Assembly (NCBI GenBank): GCA_018830645.1
Contig: JAHJSA010000091.1
Location: forward strand, 1-49,518
From: Actinomycetota bacterium
GTDB lineage: Bacteria > Actinomycetota > Thermoleophilia > RBG-16-64-13
Reading direction: 5' to 3'
Length of the DNA: 49,518 nt
Position numbers and translations under genes: made by a program. Below are positions 34,300 to 43,134 of this stretch, one piece after another. How positions within the stretch are numbered: position 1 is the stretch's first letter; every line of letters starts with the position of its first letter. The notes beneath the pieces were generated by a model, which saw only the letters and a list, made by a program, of their open reading frames with translations, was not told where the DNA came from and made no database searches.

Positions 34300-34503
34300 T
34301 CAGCTCTGCAGCGTGCTGATAAGCCACCACGAGGCGGCGAGAGGGACGATGAGAAGGAACGCCGGCGACACCACGTAGTGACGGTGCAAGACGAGCAACG
34401 CGGCGTACATCCAGTAGGCCGAGATAGACTCCGTGCCCGGGAGACCTCTGGGTGCGACGCCCGGATCGGTGCGATCCTCTTGGACCGGAAGGAGGCCGTT
34501 CAT
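34300..34503 (-). CDS. Doubtful small membrane protein (67 aa)
   Basis: A frame from the ATG at 34503 to a stop at 34300 has a hydrophobic C-terminal half (YWMYAALLVLH, then SPAFLLIVPLAASWWLIS) that could form one or two membrane helices. It starts opposite the YhhN gene start and has no clear ribosome site. It may be a real small protein or a chance frame; otherwise 34269-34501 holds only the YhhN ribosome site. Confidence 0.25.
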   Translation of the reverse strand: MNGLLPVQEDRTDPGVAPRGLPGTESISAYWMYAALLVLHRHYVVSPAFLLIVPLAASWWLISTLQS

Positions 34504-35338
34504 GACCCACACAGGTGCCGGCGGGACCCGCCCGGTCGACCTGGTCGAAAAACCTCGCGGCGGGTGGCCCGTGGCGCCTCTCGTCCTCTTGATCATTTGG
34601 GCGCTCCTGCTCTTCGGCGGCTTCGCCTTCGGCTCCGCCGTGGACGATCCCACCCACCGCATGCCCACCTGGACCCGTATGGCATCGTCCTTGGTCCTCG
34701 TGGCGGCGGGATGGGCGTGGTTCGCGCTGTCGCGCTCGCGGAGCGGTCGGGGCGATCGGGGCAGTCGGAGTGATCGGGACGATCGAGGCGTCACGCGCTT
34801 CTCACTGTTCGTGGCGCTCGGCATGACCGCCGGGCTCGCCGGAGACCTCATCCTGGCCGGGCTGCTGCCCGGTGGGGAGAACGTGCTCGCCGGCATCGCG
34901 GCCTTCGGAATCGGACATGTGCTCTACATCGCCGCGATCCTGCACTGGGCGGGGAGACGCGGCTTCAACCGAGCCGGCCCCCGCTGGGTGGCGTTCGCCG
35001 TGTGGTGGGTGGTCGGGGCGGTTGCCTGGTGCCTGGTCGTGTTGAGGGGGCAGGAGGCCACCGTGCTGCACTGGGCGGCCCTTCCCTACGCGTTGCTCCT
35101 GGCCGGCACCTGCGGCGCAGCCACCGGGGTGGCGGCGCAGACCCGGGCGTTCGTACCGATGGCGGTGGGCGCCGCGCTCTTTCTCGCCAGCGACCTCATC
35201 CTGGCCGCGCAGCTCTTCAACGACCTCGACTTCACCCTGATCGGCGATGTGATCTGGCTCACCTACGGACCGGGTCAGATGCTGATCGTGTACACCAACG
35301 CGGTCGCACGGAGACCCATCCGCGCCTCCATCATCTGA
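34502..35338 (+). CDS. YhhN/TMEM86 family membrane protein (lysoplasmalogenase-like)
   Basis: A 278-aa protein with about eight membrane helices. The family pattern is visible in FVALGMTAGLAGDLILAGLL (first Asp) and FLASDLILAAQLF (second Asp), with AFGIGHVLYIAAILHW between. YhhN/TMEM86 members cleave the vinyl-ether bond of lysoplasmalogens; plasmalogens are known in anaerobes, so this fits the setting, but activity is an inference. A polar repetitive loop (SRSGRGDRGSRSDRDDRG) occurs around residues 80-98. ATG with GGAAGGAGG upstream. Confidence 0.82.
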   Translation: MTHTGAGGTRPVDLVEKPRGGWPVAPLVLLIIWALLLFGGFAFGSAVDDPTHRMPTWTRMASSLVLVAAGWAWFALSRSRSGRGDRGSRSDRDDRGVTRFSLFVALGMTAGLAGDLILAGLLPGGENVLAGIAAFGIGHVLYIAAILHWAGRRGFNRAGPRWVAFAVWWVVGAVAWCLVVLRGQEATVLHWAALPYALLLAGTCGAATGVAAQTRAFVPMAVGAALFLASDLILAAQLFNDLDFTLIGDVIWLTYGPGQMLIVYTNAVARRPIRASII

Positions 35339-35486
35339 AGCGAGGCAACACCTCGTCGACAAGTAGCTCGATGGCCCGTCGCGGGTCGGGGCCCAGCGGC
35401 CCGCCGTGGGACACGCGCGACCACTCGACCAGACCGCGTGCGGAGGCCAGATGGTCCAGGAAGCGGACCCCGAACGTGGGTCTCAT
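35331..35486 (-). CDS. 51-aa protein coupled to the threonine-deaminase homologue
   Basis: An ATG overlaps the upstream stop (ATGA), opening a 51-codon frame that begins MRPTFGVRFLDHLASARGLV and ends AIELLVDEVLPRFR. The ending resembles the last residues of flavin-dependent luciferase-like or amidohydrolase-type proteins, so it may be the tail of a lost larger gene, or a real small protein. It overlaps the end of the YhhN gene by 8 bp, tail to tail. Confidence 0.4.
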   Translation of the reverse strand: MRPTFGVRFLDHLASARGLVEWSRVSHGGPLGPDPRRAIELLVDEVLPRFR

Positions 35487-36622
35487 CGCCGCCGATCCGA
35501 AGATCCTCCCCGCGGCTTGGGCCTGTTGCCTTCGGGCACGGCCAGCGCCGCCACCTCGGTCAGATGTATGCTGCCGCCCGAAACCACGCAGACCACCTTG
35601 CCGTTCCCGGCGCCACCGGCCAGCGCGCAGGCCACCGGGCAGGCGCCGGCGCCTTCCGCGATCACGTGGTTGTGTTCCGCCATCAGCAGGATTGCGGCGG
35701 CCACCGCAGATACCTCAGCCACCAGGCTCCCCGCCACCAACGGTCGGGCCCGCTCGAACATCTGCGGGAAGACCGTGGGGCTGCCGATGCCGTCGACGAA
35801 CGAAGGGGTGTATTCGATCTCGACGGGCTTCCCGGCCGCGAGCGCCGCGGCAAGGGGGGCGGCTCCGACCACCTCGGCCGCGTAGACCTGGGTCTCGGGG
35901 CGCAGGGCGCGGGCGGCGGCGGCAACGCCGCAGGTGAGGCCGCCGCCGCCCCAGGGAGTGATGATGGCGTCGGCGTCGGGCAGGTCTTCCAGGATCTCGA
36001 GGGCGATGGTGCCGTTGCCCGCCATGACCCGAGGATCGTCGAAGGCATGGATGAACGTGCCTTCCGCGCCGGGGTAGGCGTGCGCCTCGAAGGCGCGCCA
36101 CCACTCCTCGAACGGCACCCGGATCACGCGTCCGCCCATGCGTTCCACGGCGTCGGTCTTCACCTTCGGCGCTGACTCGGGGGCGACGACCGTACAAGGG
36201 ATGCCGCGCTCACGGGCCAGCCAGGCGACTCCCTGGGCCATGTTGCCCGCGGAGGCGGTCACCACTCCGTGGGCGAGTTCCTCGGCCGGAGTCGCGGCCA
36301 TGACGGCGGCAGCTCCGCGGATCTTGAACGAGCCGATGGGCTGCAGGTTCTCGAGCTTGAGGTAGATCTCGGGGCCTTCGCCTGCCGGTCTCGTGGCATC
36401 AAGGCGAACCAGCGGTGTGCGGATGGCTCCGGCGCCGCCGGGCGGCACGATGATGGCCGCGCGGGCAGCCTCGATGTCGGCGAAGGTGGGCAGGCCGGTC
36501 TCTGACCTCGTGCCGGAGTCGGCGGTCGCGCCGAAGGAGGGGGTCGCGCCGGAGTCGGGGGTGGCTGCGCGGGAGGCTGCGGTCGTGGGGTCCGGGTCGC
36601 CCGGGGCGCCCGTGCGGCTCAT
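35483..36622 (-). CDS. Threonine/serine ammonia-lyase homologue (PLP fold type II)
   Basis: A 379-aa PLP enzyme with the cofactor lysine K100 in ENLQPIGSFKIRGAA, the substrate loop TASAGNMAQGVAW and the phosphate-binding glycine loop TPWGGGGLTCG. It lacks the C-terminal ACT-like domain of biosynthetic IlvA, so it resembles catabolic threonine deaminase (or a serine racemase-type enzyme). The first 45 residues are a repetitive polar extension (PDSGATPSFGATADSG). It makes an enamine/imine intermediate that RidA, encoded in the same array, would hydrolyse. The start overlaps the upstream gene by 4 nt (ATGA). Confidence 0.88.
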   Translation of the reverse strand: MSRTGAPGDPDPTTAASRAATPDSGATPSFGATADSGTRSETGLPTFADIEAARAAIIVPPGGAGAIRTPLVRLDATRPAGEGPEIYLKLENLQPIGSFKIRGAAAVMAATPAEELAHGVVTASAGNMAQGVAWLARERGIPCTVVAPESAPKVKTDAVERMGGRVIRVPFEEWWRAFEAHAYPGAEGTFIHAFDDPRVMAGNGTIALEILEDLPDADAIITPWGGGGLTCGVAAAARALRPETQVYAAEVVGAAPLAAALAAGKPVEIEYTPSFVDGIGSPTVFPQMFERARPLVAGSLVAEVSAVAAAILLMAEHNHVIAEGAGACPVACALAGGAGNGKVVCVVSGGSIHLTEVAALAVPEGNRPKPRGGSSDRRR

Positions 36623-37599
36623 CGCTTCACCAAGGTGCCCACGCCGCGCTCGCGCGCCAGCGCATAGATGTGTGCGGCTGCGGCCACATCCTCCACGGCG
36701 ATGCCCAATGACTTGAACAGCGTCACTTCCTCGGGCGAGGTCCTGCCGGGGCGCAGACCCGCGAGCACCTCACCGATCGTCCCCCGCACGTGCTCCCGGC
36801 CTATCGCCCCAGAGGCCACCGCCGCGCGGTATTCGGCCGATTCGTTCTCGGCGGCGGTGCGATCATCCAAGAAGAGGGCGGATCGAGCCATGGCATCGTC
36901 ATCCACTTCGCACGCACCGGGCCCCCCGATCACGTTCACGTGGGCGCCGGGGGCGAACCAGGCGCCTCTGACCACGGGTGAAGTGGCCGTGGTCGCCACC
37001 ACTACGAGGTCGGCCTCACGCACCGCCTGCTCCACACTGTCGACCGCCGTGATCGGGAAGGAGAGGCGCGGGCCATGCTCCGCGGCGAAGCGGCGGGCAG
37101 TCTCGCCCGTGCGCGAGGCCACGCGCACACGGCGCAGGTCGCGCACCGCGGCCATCGCATCGAGGTGGTAGACGGCCTGTACGCCCGCACCCACCAGCGC
37201 CAGGTCGCCGGCGTCCTCGCGGGCCAGTAGACGGGTGGCCAGCGCCGACACCGCCGCGGTACGAATACCTGTGAGGGCCGACGCGTTCACCAACGCCAGG
37301 TTCTCGCCCGTGTCGGAGCTCATCAACAGCACCGCCCCCTGGTGCGAGTCGAGGCCACGAGCGCGGTTGCCGGGGAACACGCTGATCACCTTGATGCCGT
37401 AGGCCGGCGCCGGTCCGCCCAGAAAGGCGGGCATGAGGCCCATGAGACCGGCGCCCTGCTCCGGAGCCAGGACCGAACGCAGAGGCATGTGGCACTCGCC
37501 GCGGGCCAGGGCGACGAGGGCTTCCTCCATCACGGGGATGCACTCCTCGATCGAGAGCAGCTCCTCAACATCCGCGTCGCCGAGCACGAGCAGCTCCAT
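36619..37599 (-). CDS. Ornithine cyclodeaminase / mu-crystallin family protein
   Basis: A 326-aa NAD(P)-dependent enzyme. The family pattern is clear: N-terminal MPLRSVLAPEQGAGLMGLMP, then GIKVISVFPGNR, NASALTGIRTAAVSALATRL, the Rossmann motif LALVGAGVQAVYHL and NVIGGPGACEVD. Members act as ornithine cyclodeaminase, alanine dehydrogenase or ketimine reductase; sequence cannot choose. The ATG at 37599 has an AAAGGAGG ribosome site; the longer frame to 37935 runs into the next gene. It overlaps the threonine-deaminase homologue by 4 nt and lies 11 bp after the aldo/keto reductase. Confidence 0.92.
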   Translation of the reverse strand: MELLVLGDADVEELLSIEECIPVMEEALVALARGECHMPLRSVLAPEQGAGLMGLMPAFLGGPAPAYGIKVISVFPGNRARGLDSHQGAVLLMSSDTGENLALVNASALTGIRTAAVSALATRLLAREDAGDLALVGAGVQAVYHLDAMAAVRDLRRVRVASRTGETARRFAAEHGPRLSFPITAVDSVEQAVREADLVVVATTATSPVVRGAWFAPGAHVNVIGGPGACEVDDDAMARSALFLDDRTAAENESAEYRAAVASGAIGREHVRGTIGEVLAGLRPGRTSPEEVTLFKSLGIAVEDVAAAAHIYALARERGVGTLVKR

Positions 37600-37610
37600 G
37601 GAGCCTCCTT

Positions 37611-38603
37611 TCAGCGCACCCCGGGGCAGCTGAAGTACCCACCGATCCGGTGCCATTCGTCGTCGGTCAGATCGAGTTCGAGCGCGCGCAGGGCCGGCTC
37701 GAGCTGATCGGGGCGCCGCGGACCCACGATCGGCGCGGTGACCCGCGGGTGCCGAACCAGCCAGGCCAACGCGAGCGTGGCCATGTCGACGCCCCGCTCC
37801 GCGGCGTGGCCGCGCAGCGCGTCGAGCGAGTCGTGCACTCGCTCGCTCAAATAGCCTCCGTAGGGCTCGGGACGCAGGGTCATTCGCGACCCCTCGGGGA
37901 ACGGCTCGCCACGGCCGTACTTGCCCGTGAGCCATCCTCCGGCCAATGGACTGAACGGGGTGTAGCCCAATCCTTGGTCGGCAAGGAGCGGGAAGAGTTC
38001 GGCCTCGTCGTTCCGCTCAAGCAGGCTGAACGAGTTCTGCACCCACTCGAAGCGGGTCCAACCGTGCGTGTCGCTGAGCCAGAGCGCTTTCGCCGTGAGC
38101 CAGGCGGGCATGTTGGAGGCGCCGATGTATCGCACCTTGCCCTGTCGCACCAGGTCGTCGAGCGCCCAGAGGGTCTCCTCCAGCGGCGTCGTGGGGTCGG
38201 GCTCGTGGATGAGATAGAGATCGAAGTGGTCGGCGCCGAGGCGCCGCAGGCTGGCCTCCACCTGCCGCATGATGTGCCGCCGGGAGAGCCCCCAATCGTT
38301 GGGACCGTCGCCGACCGGATTGAACACCTTGGAGCTGAGGAGCAGAGAGTCGCGCGCCGCCGCGCCCTTGCGGGCGAGCCAGCGACCGATCATCTCCTCG
38401 CTGCAGCCGCCGCCATAAGCGTCGGCCGTGTCGAACACGTTCACGCCCGCCGCGAACGCGGCGTCCATGAGGGCGCCCGCCTGCCCCTCGGTCTCGCCCT
38501 GTCCGAAGAACGCCGGGGCGCTACCGATGCCTCCGAAGTTGCCGCAGCCCAGTATCACCGAGGAGACCTTCACCCCTGTGCGGCCGAGGCTCACGTACCG
38601 CAT
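37611..38603 (-). CDS. Aldo/keto reductase
   Basis: A 330-aa TIM-barrel NADPH oxidoreductase. Catalytic residues are visible: Asp and Tyr in FDTADAYGGGCSEEMIGRWL, Lys in LLLSSKVF, His in LYLIHEPDP. The cofactor-binding end has VTAPIVGPRRPDQLE. Start at MRYVSLGRTGVKVSSVILGC by homology. Substrate unknown; in this setting it may reduce a keto or aldehyde product of amino-acid breakdown. Seven bp after the regulator gene. Confidence 0.92.
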   Translation of the reverse strand: MRYVSLGRTGVKVSSVILGCGNFGGIGSAPAFFGQGETEGQAGALMDAAFAAGVNVFDTADAYGGGCSEEMIGRWLARKGAAARDSLLLSSKVFNPVGDGPNDWGLSRRHIMRQVEASLRRLGADHFDLYLIHEPDPTTPLEETLWALDDLVRQGKVRYIGASNMPAWLTAKALWLSDTHGWTRFEWVQNSFSLLERNDEAELFPLLADQGLGYTPFSPLAGGWLTGKYGRGEPFPEGSRMTLRPEPYGGYLSERVHDSLDALRGHAAERGVDMATLALAWLVRHPRVTAPIVGPRRPDQLEPALRALELDLTDDEWHRIGGYFSCPGVR

Positions 38604-38610
38604 ATCCACG

Positions 38611-39369
38611 CTACTCGCGCGCCGCTTTGGTCGCGGATTTCGCCGGCAACGGCTTGAACACCACGAGTCCCGTGCCGAGCAGTTCCTCCTTGGAGCGCCG
38701 AACGTGATCGAGTGCCGTGCGATTCGCGGCTGCCGCGTCGCGCGCCTTGATCGCATCGAAGATGCCCTGGTGATCGACCACCACGCGCGCCACTCGCGAC
38801 GGCAGGGCCATGATGGCCCGGCGGGCGTCGAGCACGTGGTCTTCCAGGTCGTTCAGGATGCGGGCGATGATCTGGTTGCCGCTCATCTCGCGGATGATCC
38901 GGTGGAACTCCGAGTCCGCGGCCACCAACGCCTCGTGATCCTGCGCCTCCACCGCTGCCTTCATCGCGATGAGCGCGCGCTCGAGGTGGGCGACGTCTGC
39001 GTCGGTGGCTCGCGAGGCGGCAAGCTCGGCCACCTTCACCTCCAGCGCCTCGTGCACCTCAAGCACCCGCACGACCTCTTGCCGATGCCCGAGAAGCCAG
39101 TGGAACCAGTCGTCGGAGAGCGTGGTGACCGGGCGCTCGGCTACGTAGGTGCCACGCCCCGGAGCCACGCGCAATACTCCCATGGTCTCCAAGGTGCGGA
39201 TCGCCTCGCGCAGGGAGGTGCGGCTGACCGACAGCAACTCCATCAGCTCGCGCTCGGGCGGCAGTTTAGCCCCAGCGGCCAGACTGCCATCGGAAACGAG
39301 CTCTTGGATCTGCTCCATGGCCCCGTCTGAGAGACGGCGAGGCTTGACCGGCTTGAATATCTTGTTCAC
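38611..39369 (-). CDS. FadR-subfamily GntR transcriptional regulator
   Basis: A 252-aa protein with an N-terminal winged helix (KLPPERELMELLSVSRTSLR then EAIRTLETMGVLRVAPGRGT) and a C-terminal helical FCD ligand domain with metal-type residues (EVHEALEVKVAEL, DSEFHRIIREMSGN, DHQGIFDAIKARD). FadR/FCD regulators usually respond to organic or amino acids and repress their own operon. GTG start at 39369. It sits in the middle of the colinear transport-catabolism array and is its likely controller. No operator was identified. Confidence 0.92.
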   Translation of the reverse strand: MNKIFKPVKPRRLSDGAMEQIQELVSDGSLAAGAKLPPERELMELLSVSRTSLREAIRTLETMGVLRVAPGRGTYVAERPVTTLSDDWFHWLLGHRQEVVRVLEVHEALEVKVAELAASRATDADVAHLERALIAMKAAVEAQDHEALVAADSEFHRIIREMSGNQIIARILNDLEDHVLDARRAIMALPSRVARVVVDHQGIFDAIKARDAAAANRTALDHVRRSKEELLGTGLVVFKPLPAKSATKAARE

Positions 39370-39410
39370 GCGCACGGCTCCCGATCGGCGGCTTCTAGAA
39401 CAGCGTTCCG

Positions 39411-42068
39411 TCAACCCCCCAAGTAGGCTTCCCTGATTGCAGCGTCGCCCGCAAGATTGCAGGCTTCGTCGGCCGCGACGATCCGACCCGTTTGGAGCAC
39501 ATATCCTCTGTGAGCGATGCTCAGAGCCATGCTGGCGTTCTGCTCCACCATGAATATGGTGGTGCCCAAGTCCTTGTTGATCTTTTGGATTATCTGGAAC
39601 ACCTGCTGCACGAGGATAGGCGAGAGCCCCATGGAAGGCTCGTCCAGGCAGAGTAGACGGGGCTCGGTCATGAGCGCCCGTCCGATGGCCAGCATCTGCT
39701 GCTCGCCGCCGGACAACGTGGCCGCCTTCTGGTCCCGGCGCTCGTACAGGATGGGAAACTGCTCGAACGCCCTCTCGATGCCCCGCTTGATCATGGCTTG
39801 ATCGCTGGTCGTATAGCCGCCTATCTTCAGATTGTCCAGCACCGAAAGCATCGGGAACACCCGCCTGCCCTCGGGAACCAAAGCGACCCCGCTCGAGACG
39901 ATGCGCCCCGTGGGCCAAGCTTCGATGCGCTGACCATCGAACTCGATGGTGCCGGCGCCGGCGCGGACGTTGCCCATGATGGTCTTGATAGTCGTGCTCT
40001 TCCCGGCCGCGTTGGCCCCCAACAGGGTGACTATCTCGCCCGAGTAGACGTCGATGTCCAAGCCTTTCAGGACCTTGATGGGGCCGTATCCTGCCTCCAC
40101 GCCCTTCAGACTGAGCAGAGGAGAGCCCGCAACGAGCGAAGGCTTGGAGGCCACCTCGCAGTCTTCCTGCTCGCCCAGATAGGCGGCGATGACTTTGGGG
40201 TGTGCCTGCATCTCCTTCGGAGTACCCTCCGCCAGCACCTGCCCCTTGTTCACGACGATGATACGGTCGGACACGTTCATGACCACCGGCATCTGGTGCT
40301 CGACCAGTATCACGGTGTAGCCGCTATCGCGCAGCTCCTTGATCTGCCGGGTGATCTCGCCTACTTCCGAGGGGTTCATCCCGGCGGCGGGCTCGTCGAG
40401 CAGCAGCAGGTTGGGTCGGAGGGTCATGGCGCGCGCGATCTCGACCCGCCGGCGATCGGCGTAGCTGAGGGCCGTCACGTAGTCGTCCTTGCGATCGGCG
40501 ACCGCGCGGTTGAAGAACGTCAGATTCCGGATGCCTTCCGCCTCGGCAACACGCTCCTCCTGGTTGACGGCGCCAGTTCGAGCGATAGAGCGAAAGATGC
40601 CGGCCTTGAGCCACGGATGGGCCCCTGCCATGACGTTGTCCAGCACCGAGAGCTGGGGGAACACGCGGATGTTCTGAAAGGTCCGCGCCAGACCGCGTGA
40701 AGCGACGCGATCAGGTGAGCTGCCCGTCAGGTCGTCGTCGCGGTACGTGACCGTACCGCTGTCGGGCTTGTAGATGCCGGTGATCAGGTTGAAGAGCGTG
40801 GTCTTGCCCGCGCCGTTCGGCCCGATGACCCCGAGGATCTCGCCCTCCCGGACCTCGAGTGTCACGTCGTCGACGGCGACGACACCACCGAAGCTCTTGC
40901 TGAGACCCTTCACCGAAAGGAGCACGTCGCCGATCTTTGGCGCGTGAGCCGGGTCCGTCTTCTCACGCAGCGGGATGATCGAAGGGGCGTCCGCACCCTC
41001 CGATGTGGAAGAGAGAGCCGACGGCGCCGCGCCCATCGCCTCGTCGATAGAAGTGATGCTCTTGCGCGCCCTGGCGCGGAGCAAGCCCTGCGGCAGCAAG
41101 ATGATGACCACCAGGAGGATCAGACTGAGGATGGCCATGCGCCACTGGACCAGGCTGGGGAAATACCGCAAGAACTCCCCGAGGAACGTGTAGGCCAGTG
41201 CACCCACAGCGACGCCGGCGGGATTGCCCGAACCGCCCAGAATGAGGATCAGGTAGACGGCCACAAGTTCGTCGAGGCTGAAGTTCTTGTCGAAGACGCC
41301 CGCCTGGAACGCGGCGAGCATAGCACCGGCAAGACCAACGATCGCGGCGGTCGTCAGGAACGAGAACACTCGGTAGCGGGGCAGGTTCACACCCATGCTC
41401 GAAGCCGTGATCTCGTCGTCGCGGATGCCGGCCCACGCACGGCCGGTGCGGGAGTACAGTAGGCGCACCGAGATGAAGAAGACCGCCGCCGCGAAGATCC
41501 AGTAGAAGTAGTAGTACTGGATCGGAGTCTTGATCACGAAGCCGAATAACGACGGCCGAGTGACGCCCGAGATGCCGTCGGGCCCGTTGGTGAGACCGTC
41601 CAGATTGAGTATCAGTCGCTGTACGATGTAGAAGAAGCCAAGGGTCACGATGGCAAGGTAGTCCCCACGCACCCGCAGACTAGGGATCCCGATGATAGCG
41701 CCGAAGATGACGGCGATGACCACGCAGATGGGCAGCGAAGGCCAGAATCCCAGATGGATCCCCAGCTGAGCCGAGTTCAGGATCGCATAGCTGTAGGCCC
41801 CGATCGCGTAGAAGGCGATGAAACCCATGTCGAGCAGACCTGTGATGCCCGCGATGATGTTGAGACCGTTGCCCAGGATCACGTAGACGGCCACGGTCAC
41901 CCCGACCCGGGTCCAGTAGCTACTCTGGACCAGCAGCGGGAAGACGACGACCCCGAGAGCGAAGATGGCATAGCGGAACTGGATCGGGATCCGGGAGGTC
42001 ACCCGGGTGACCGGTGCGAGGCCGCGGGCCAGGAAGCCACCGGCGCGCGCGTTGAACGATTCGGCCAT
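39411..42068 (-). CDS. Branched-chain-type ABC transporter: permease LivM fused to ATPases LivG and LivF
   Basis: An 885-aa single polypeptide. Part 1 (about 1-335) is a LivM permease with about ten helices (for example FRYAIFALGVVVFPLLV, YVILGNGLNIIAGITGLLDM and RAWAGIRDDEITASSMGV). After a polar linker, part 2 (about 380-640) is a LivG ATPase with Walker A GPNGAGKTT, signature LSYADRRRVEIARA and Walker B LLLLDEPAAGMNPSE. Part 3 (about 655-885) is a LivF ATPase with GANAAGKST, LSGGEQQMLAIGRAL and LLCLDEPSMGLSP. Both ATPase cores look complete. Separate genes are the norm; joining all three fixes a 1:1:1 ratio. The partner permease LivH is 10 bp upstream and binding protein LivK further on. 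Confidence 0.93.
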   Translation of the reverse strand: MAESFNARAGGFLARGLAPVTRVTSRIPIQFRYAIFALGVVVFPLLVQSSYWTRVGVTVAVYVILGNGLNIIAGITGLLDMGFIAFYAIGAYSYAILNSAQLGIHLGFWPSLPICVVIAVIFGAIIGIPSLRVRGDYLAIVTLGFFYIVQRLILNLDGLTNGPDGISGVTRPSLFGFVIKTPIQYYYFYWIFAAAVFFISVRLLYSRTGRAWAGIRDDEITASSMGVNLPRYRVFSFLTTAAIVGLAGAMLAAFQAGVFDKNFSLDELVAVYLILILGGSGNPAGVAVGALAYTFLGEFLRYFPSLVQWRMAILSLILLVVIILLPQGLLRARARKSITSIDEAMGAAPSALSSTSEGADAPSIIPLREKTDPAHAPKIGDVLLSVKGLSKSFGGVVAVDDVTLEVREGEILGVIGPNGAGKTTLFNLITGIYKPDSGTVTYRDDDLTGSSPDRVASRGLARTFQNIRVFPQLSVLDNVMAGAHPWLKAGIFRSIARTGAVNQEERVAEAEGIRNLTFFNRAVADRKDDYVTALSYADRRRVEIARAMTLRPNLLLLDEPAAGMNPSEVGEITRQIKELRDSGYTVILVEHQMPVVMNVSDRIIVVNKGQVLAEGTPKEMQAHPKVIAAYLGEQEDCEVASKPSLVAGSPLLSLKGVEAGYGPIKVLKGLDIDVYSGEIVTLLGANAAGKSTTIKTIMGNVRAGAGTIEFDGQRIEAWPTGRIVSSGVALVPEGRRVFPMLSVLDNLKIGGYTTSDQAMIKRGIERAFEQFPILYERRDQKAATLSGGEQQMLAIGRALMTEPRLLCLDEPSMGLSPILVQQVFQIIQKINKDLGTTIFMVEQNASMALSIAHRGYVLQTGRIVAADEACNLAGDAAIREAYLGG

Positions 42069-42078
42069 GACCGCCCCC

Positions 42079-42984
42079 TCAGACCTTCACCGGGATCTGC
42101 TTGCCCAGCAGTCCGGCAGGTCGGAACAGCAGCAGGACGATGAGCAGCCCGAACGCGATAACGTCCCGGTAGGCGGGGATGTACATAGCCCCCACGGTCT
42201 CGGCGCTGGCCAGGATCAGCGCGCCGAGCACAGCACCCCTCAGGTTGCCGATGCCACCCAAGACTGCGGCTGTGAAGGCCTTCATACCCAGGCCGAAGCC
42301 CATGGCGAAGTCCACCTGAGTGTAGTACAGGCCGGTCAGCACACCCCCGATGCCCGCCAACATAGCACCCACCAGGAACGTGGTCGAGATGACGCGGTTG
42401 ACCGAGATACCCATGAACGAGGCGGCTTCACGGTCCTGGGCAGTGGCCCGCATGGCCTTACCCATCTTGCTGCGCCCCATGAAGATCTCGAGGCCGATGA
42501 GGGTGATGATCGTCACGACCACGACCACGACACGACTCGCCGAGACCGTCACGTCGCCGATGTGCAGGGCCCAGGAGTCTGGGAGCAGCAGATCGGTGCG
42601 AACGGGGGCAGCGCGGAACTTCGTGAGCACTCCCACGACGTTTCGCAGAAGGATGGACATGGCAAGCGCGCTGATGAGAGGAGCCAGACGCGCCGCGTTG
42701 CGCAAGGGTCGGTAGGCGAAGAACTCGATGCTGACGGCGAGCGCGCCGCACACGACCATCGCAATCAGAAGCATCATGGCGATGATGAGGATGGGGTTCG
42801 CGGTGAGCTGATCGCCCTGCAGGAACTGCTGCTGGACGAGGTACCCCACGAAACCCCCGATCATGAAGACCTCGCCGTGAGCGAAGTTCAGCATGGTCAA
42901 GATGCCGTACACCATGGAGTAACCCAGGGCGAACAGTGCATACACTGAGCCGAGTGTGAGCGCATTGACGACGTGTTGGGTCAT
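42079..42984 (-). CDS. livH: Branched-chain-type amino-acid ABC transporter permease LivH
   Basis: A 301-aa inner-membrane protein with about eight helices. Family blocks are NALTLGSVYALFALGYSMVY, NFAHGEVFMIGGFVGY, KAMRATAQDREAASFMGI and AVLGGIGNLRGAVLGALIL. It pairs with the LivM part of the fusion protein. The ATG has GGGGGAGGAC upstream. A 39-bp inverted repeat stands between it and livK. Confidence 0.94.
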   Translation of the reverse strand: MTQHVVNALTLGSVYALFALGYSMVYGILTMLNFAHGEVFMIGGFVGYLVQQQFLQGDQLTANPILIIAMMLLIAMVVCGALAVSIEFFAYRPLRNAARLAPLISALAMSILLRNVVGVLTKFRAAPVRTDLLLPDSWALHIGDVTVSASRVVVVVVTIITLIGLEIFMGRSKMGKAMRATAQDREAASFMGISVNRVISTTFLVGAMLAGIGGVLTGLYYTQVDFAMGFGLGMKAFTAAVLGGIGNLRGAVLGALILASAETVGAMYIPAYRDVIAFGLLIVLLLFRPAGLLGKQIPVKV

Positions 42985-43074
42985 GTCTGAACCGTCCTCC
43001 CCCAGATCGAGATGGTTGGTTCCGCCATCTCGGCGGCCGCGACCTGCGTGGGACGCACGTCGCGCTCCCCCGCC

Positions 43075-43113
43075 GATCCCAGCCGGGGCGGCGGCGCCGC
43101 CCCGGCTGGGATC
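43075..43113 (-). promoter_or_regulatory. Strong intercistronic hairpin between livK and livH
   Basis: A perfect 18-bp inverted repeat (arms begin GATCCCAGCCGGGGCGGC) around a 3-nt loop, 21 bp after the livK stop. No U-tract follows, so it is not a normal terminator. Such hairpins often protect the 3' end of the upstream message and lower downstream expression, giving more binding protein than permease. Confidence 0.75.
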
Positions 43114-43134
43114 ACTACTACAAGCTGACTCGCC

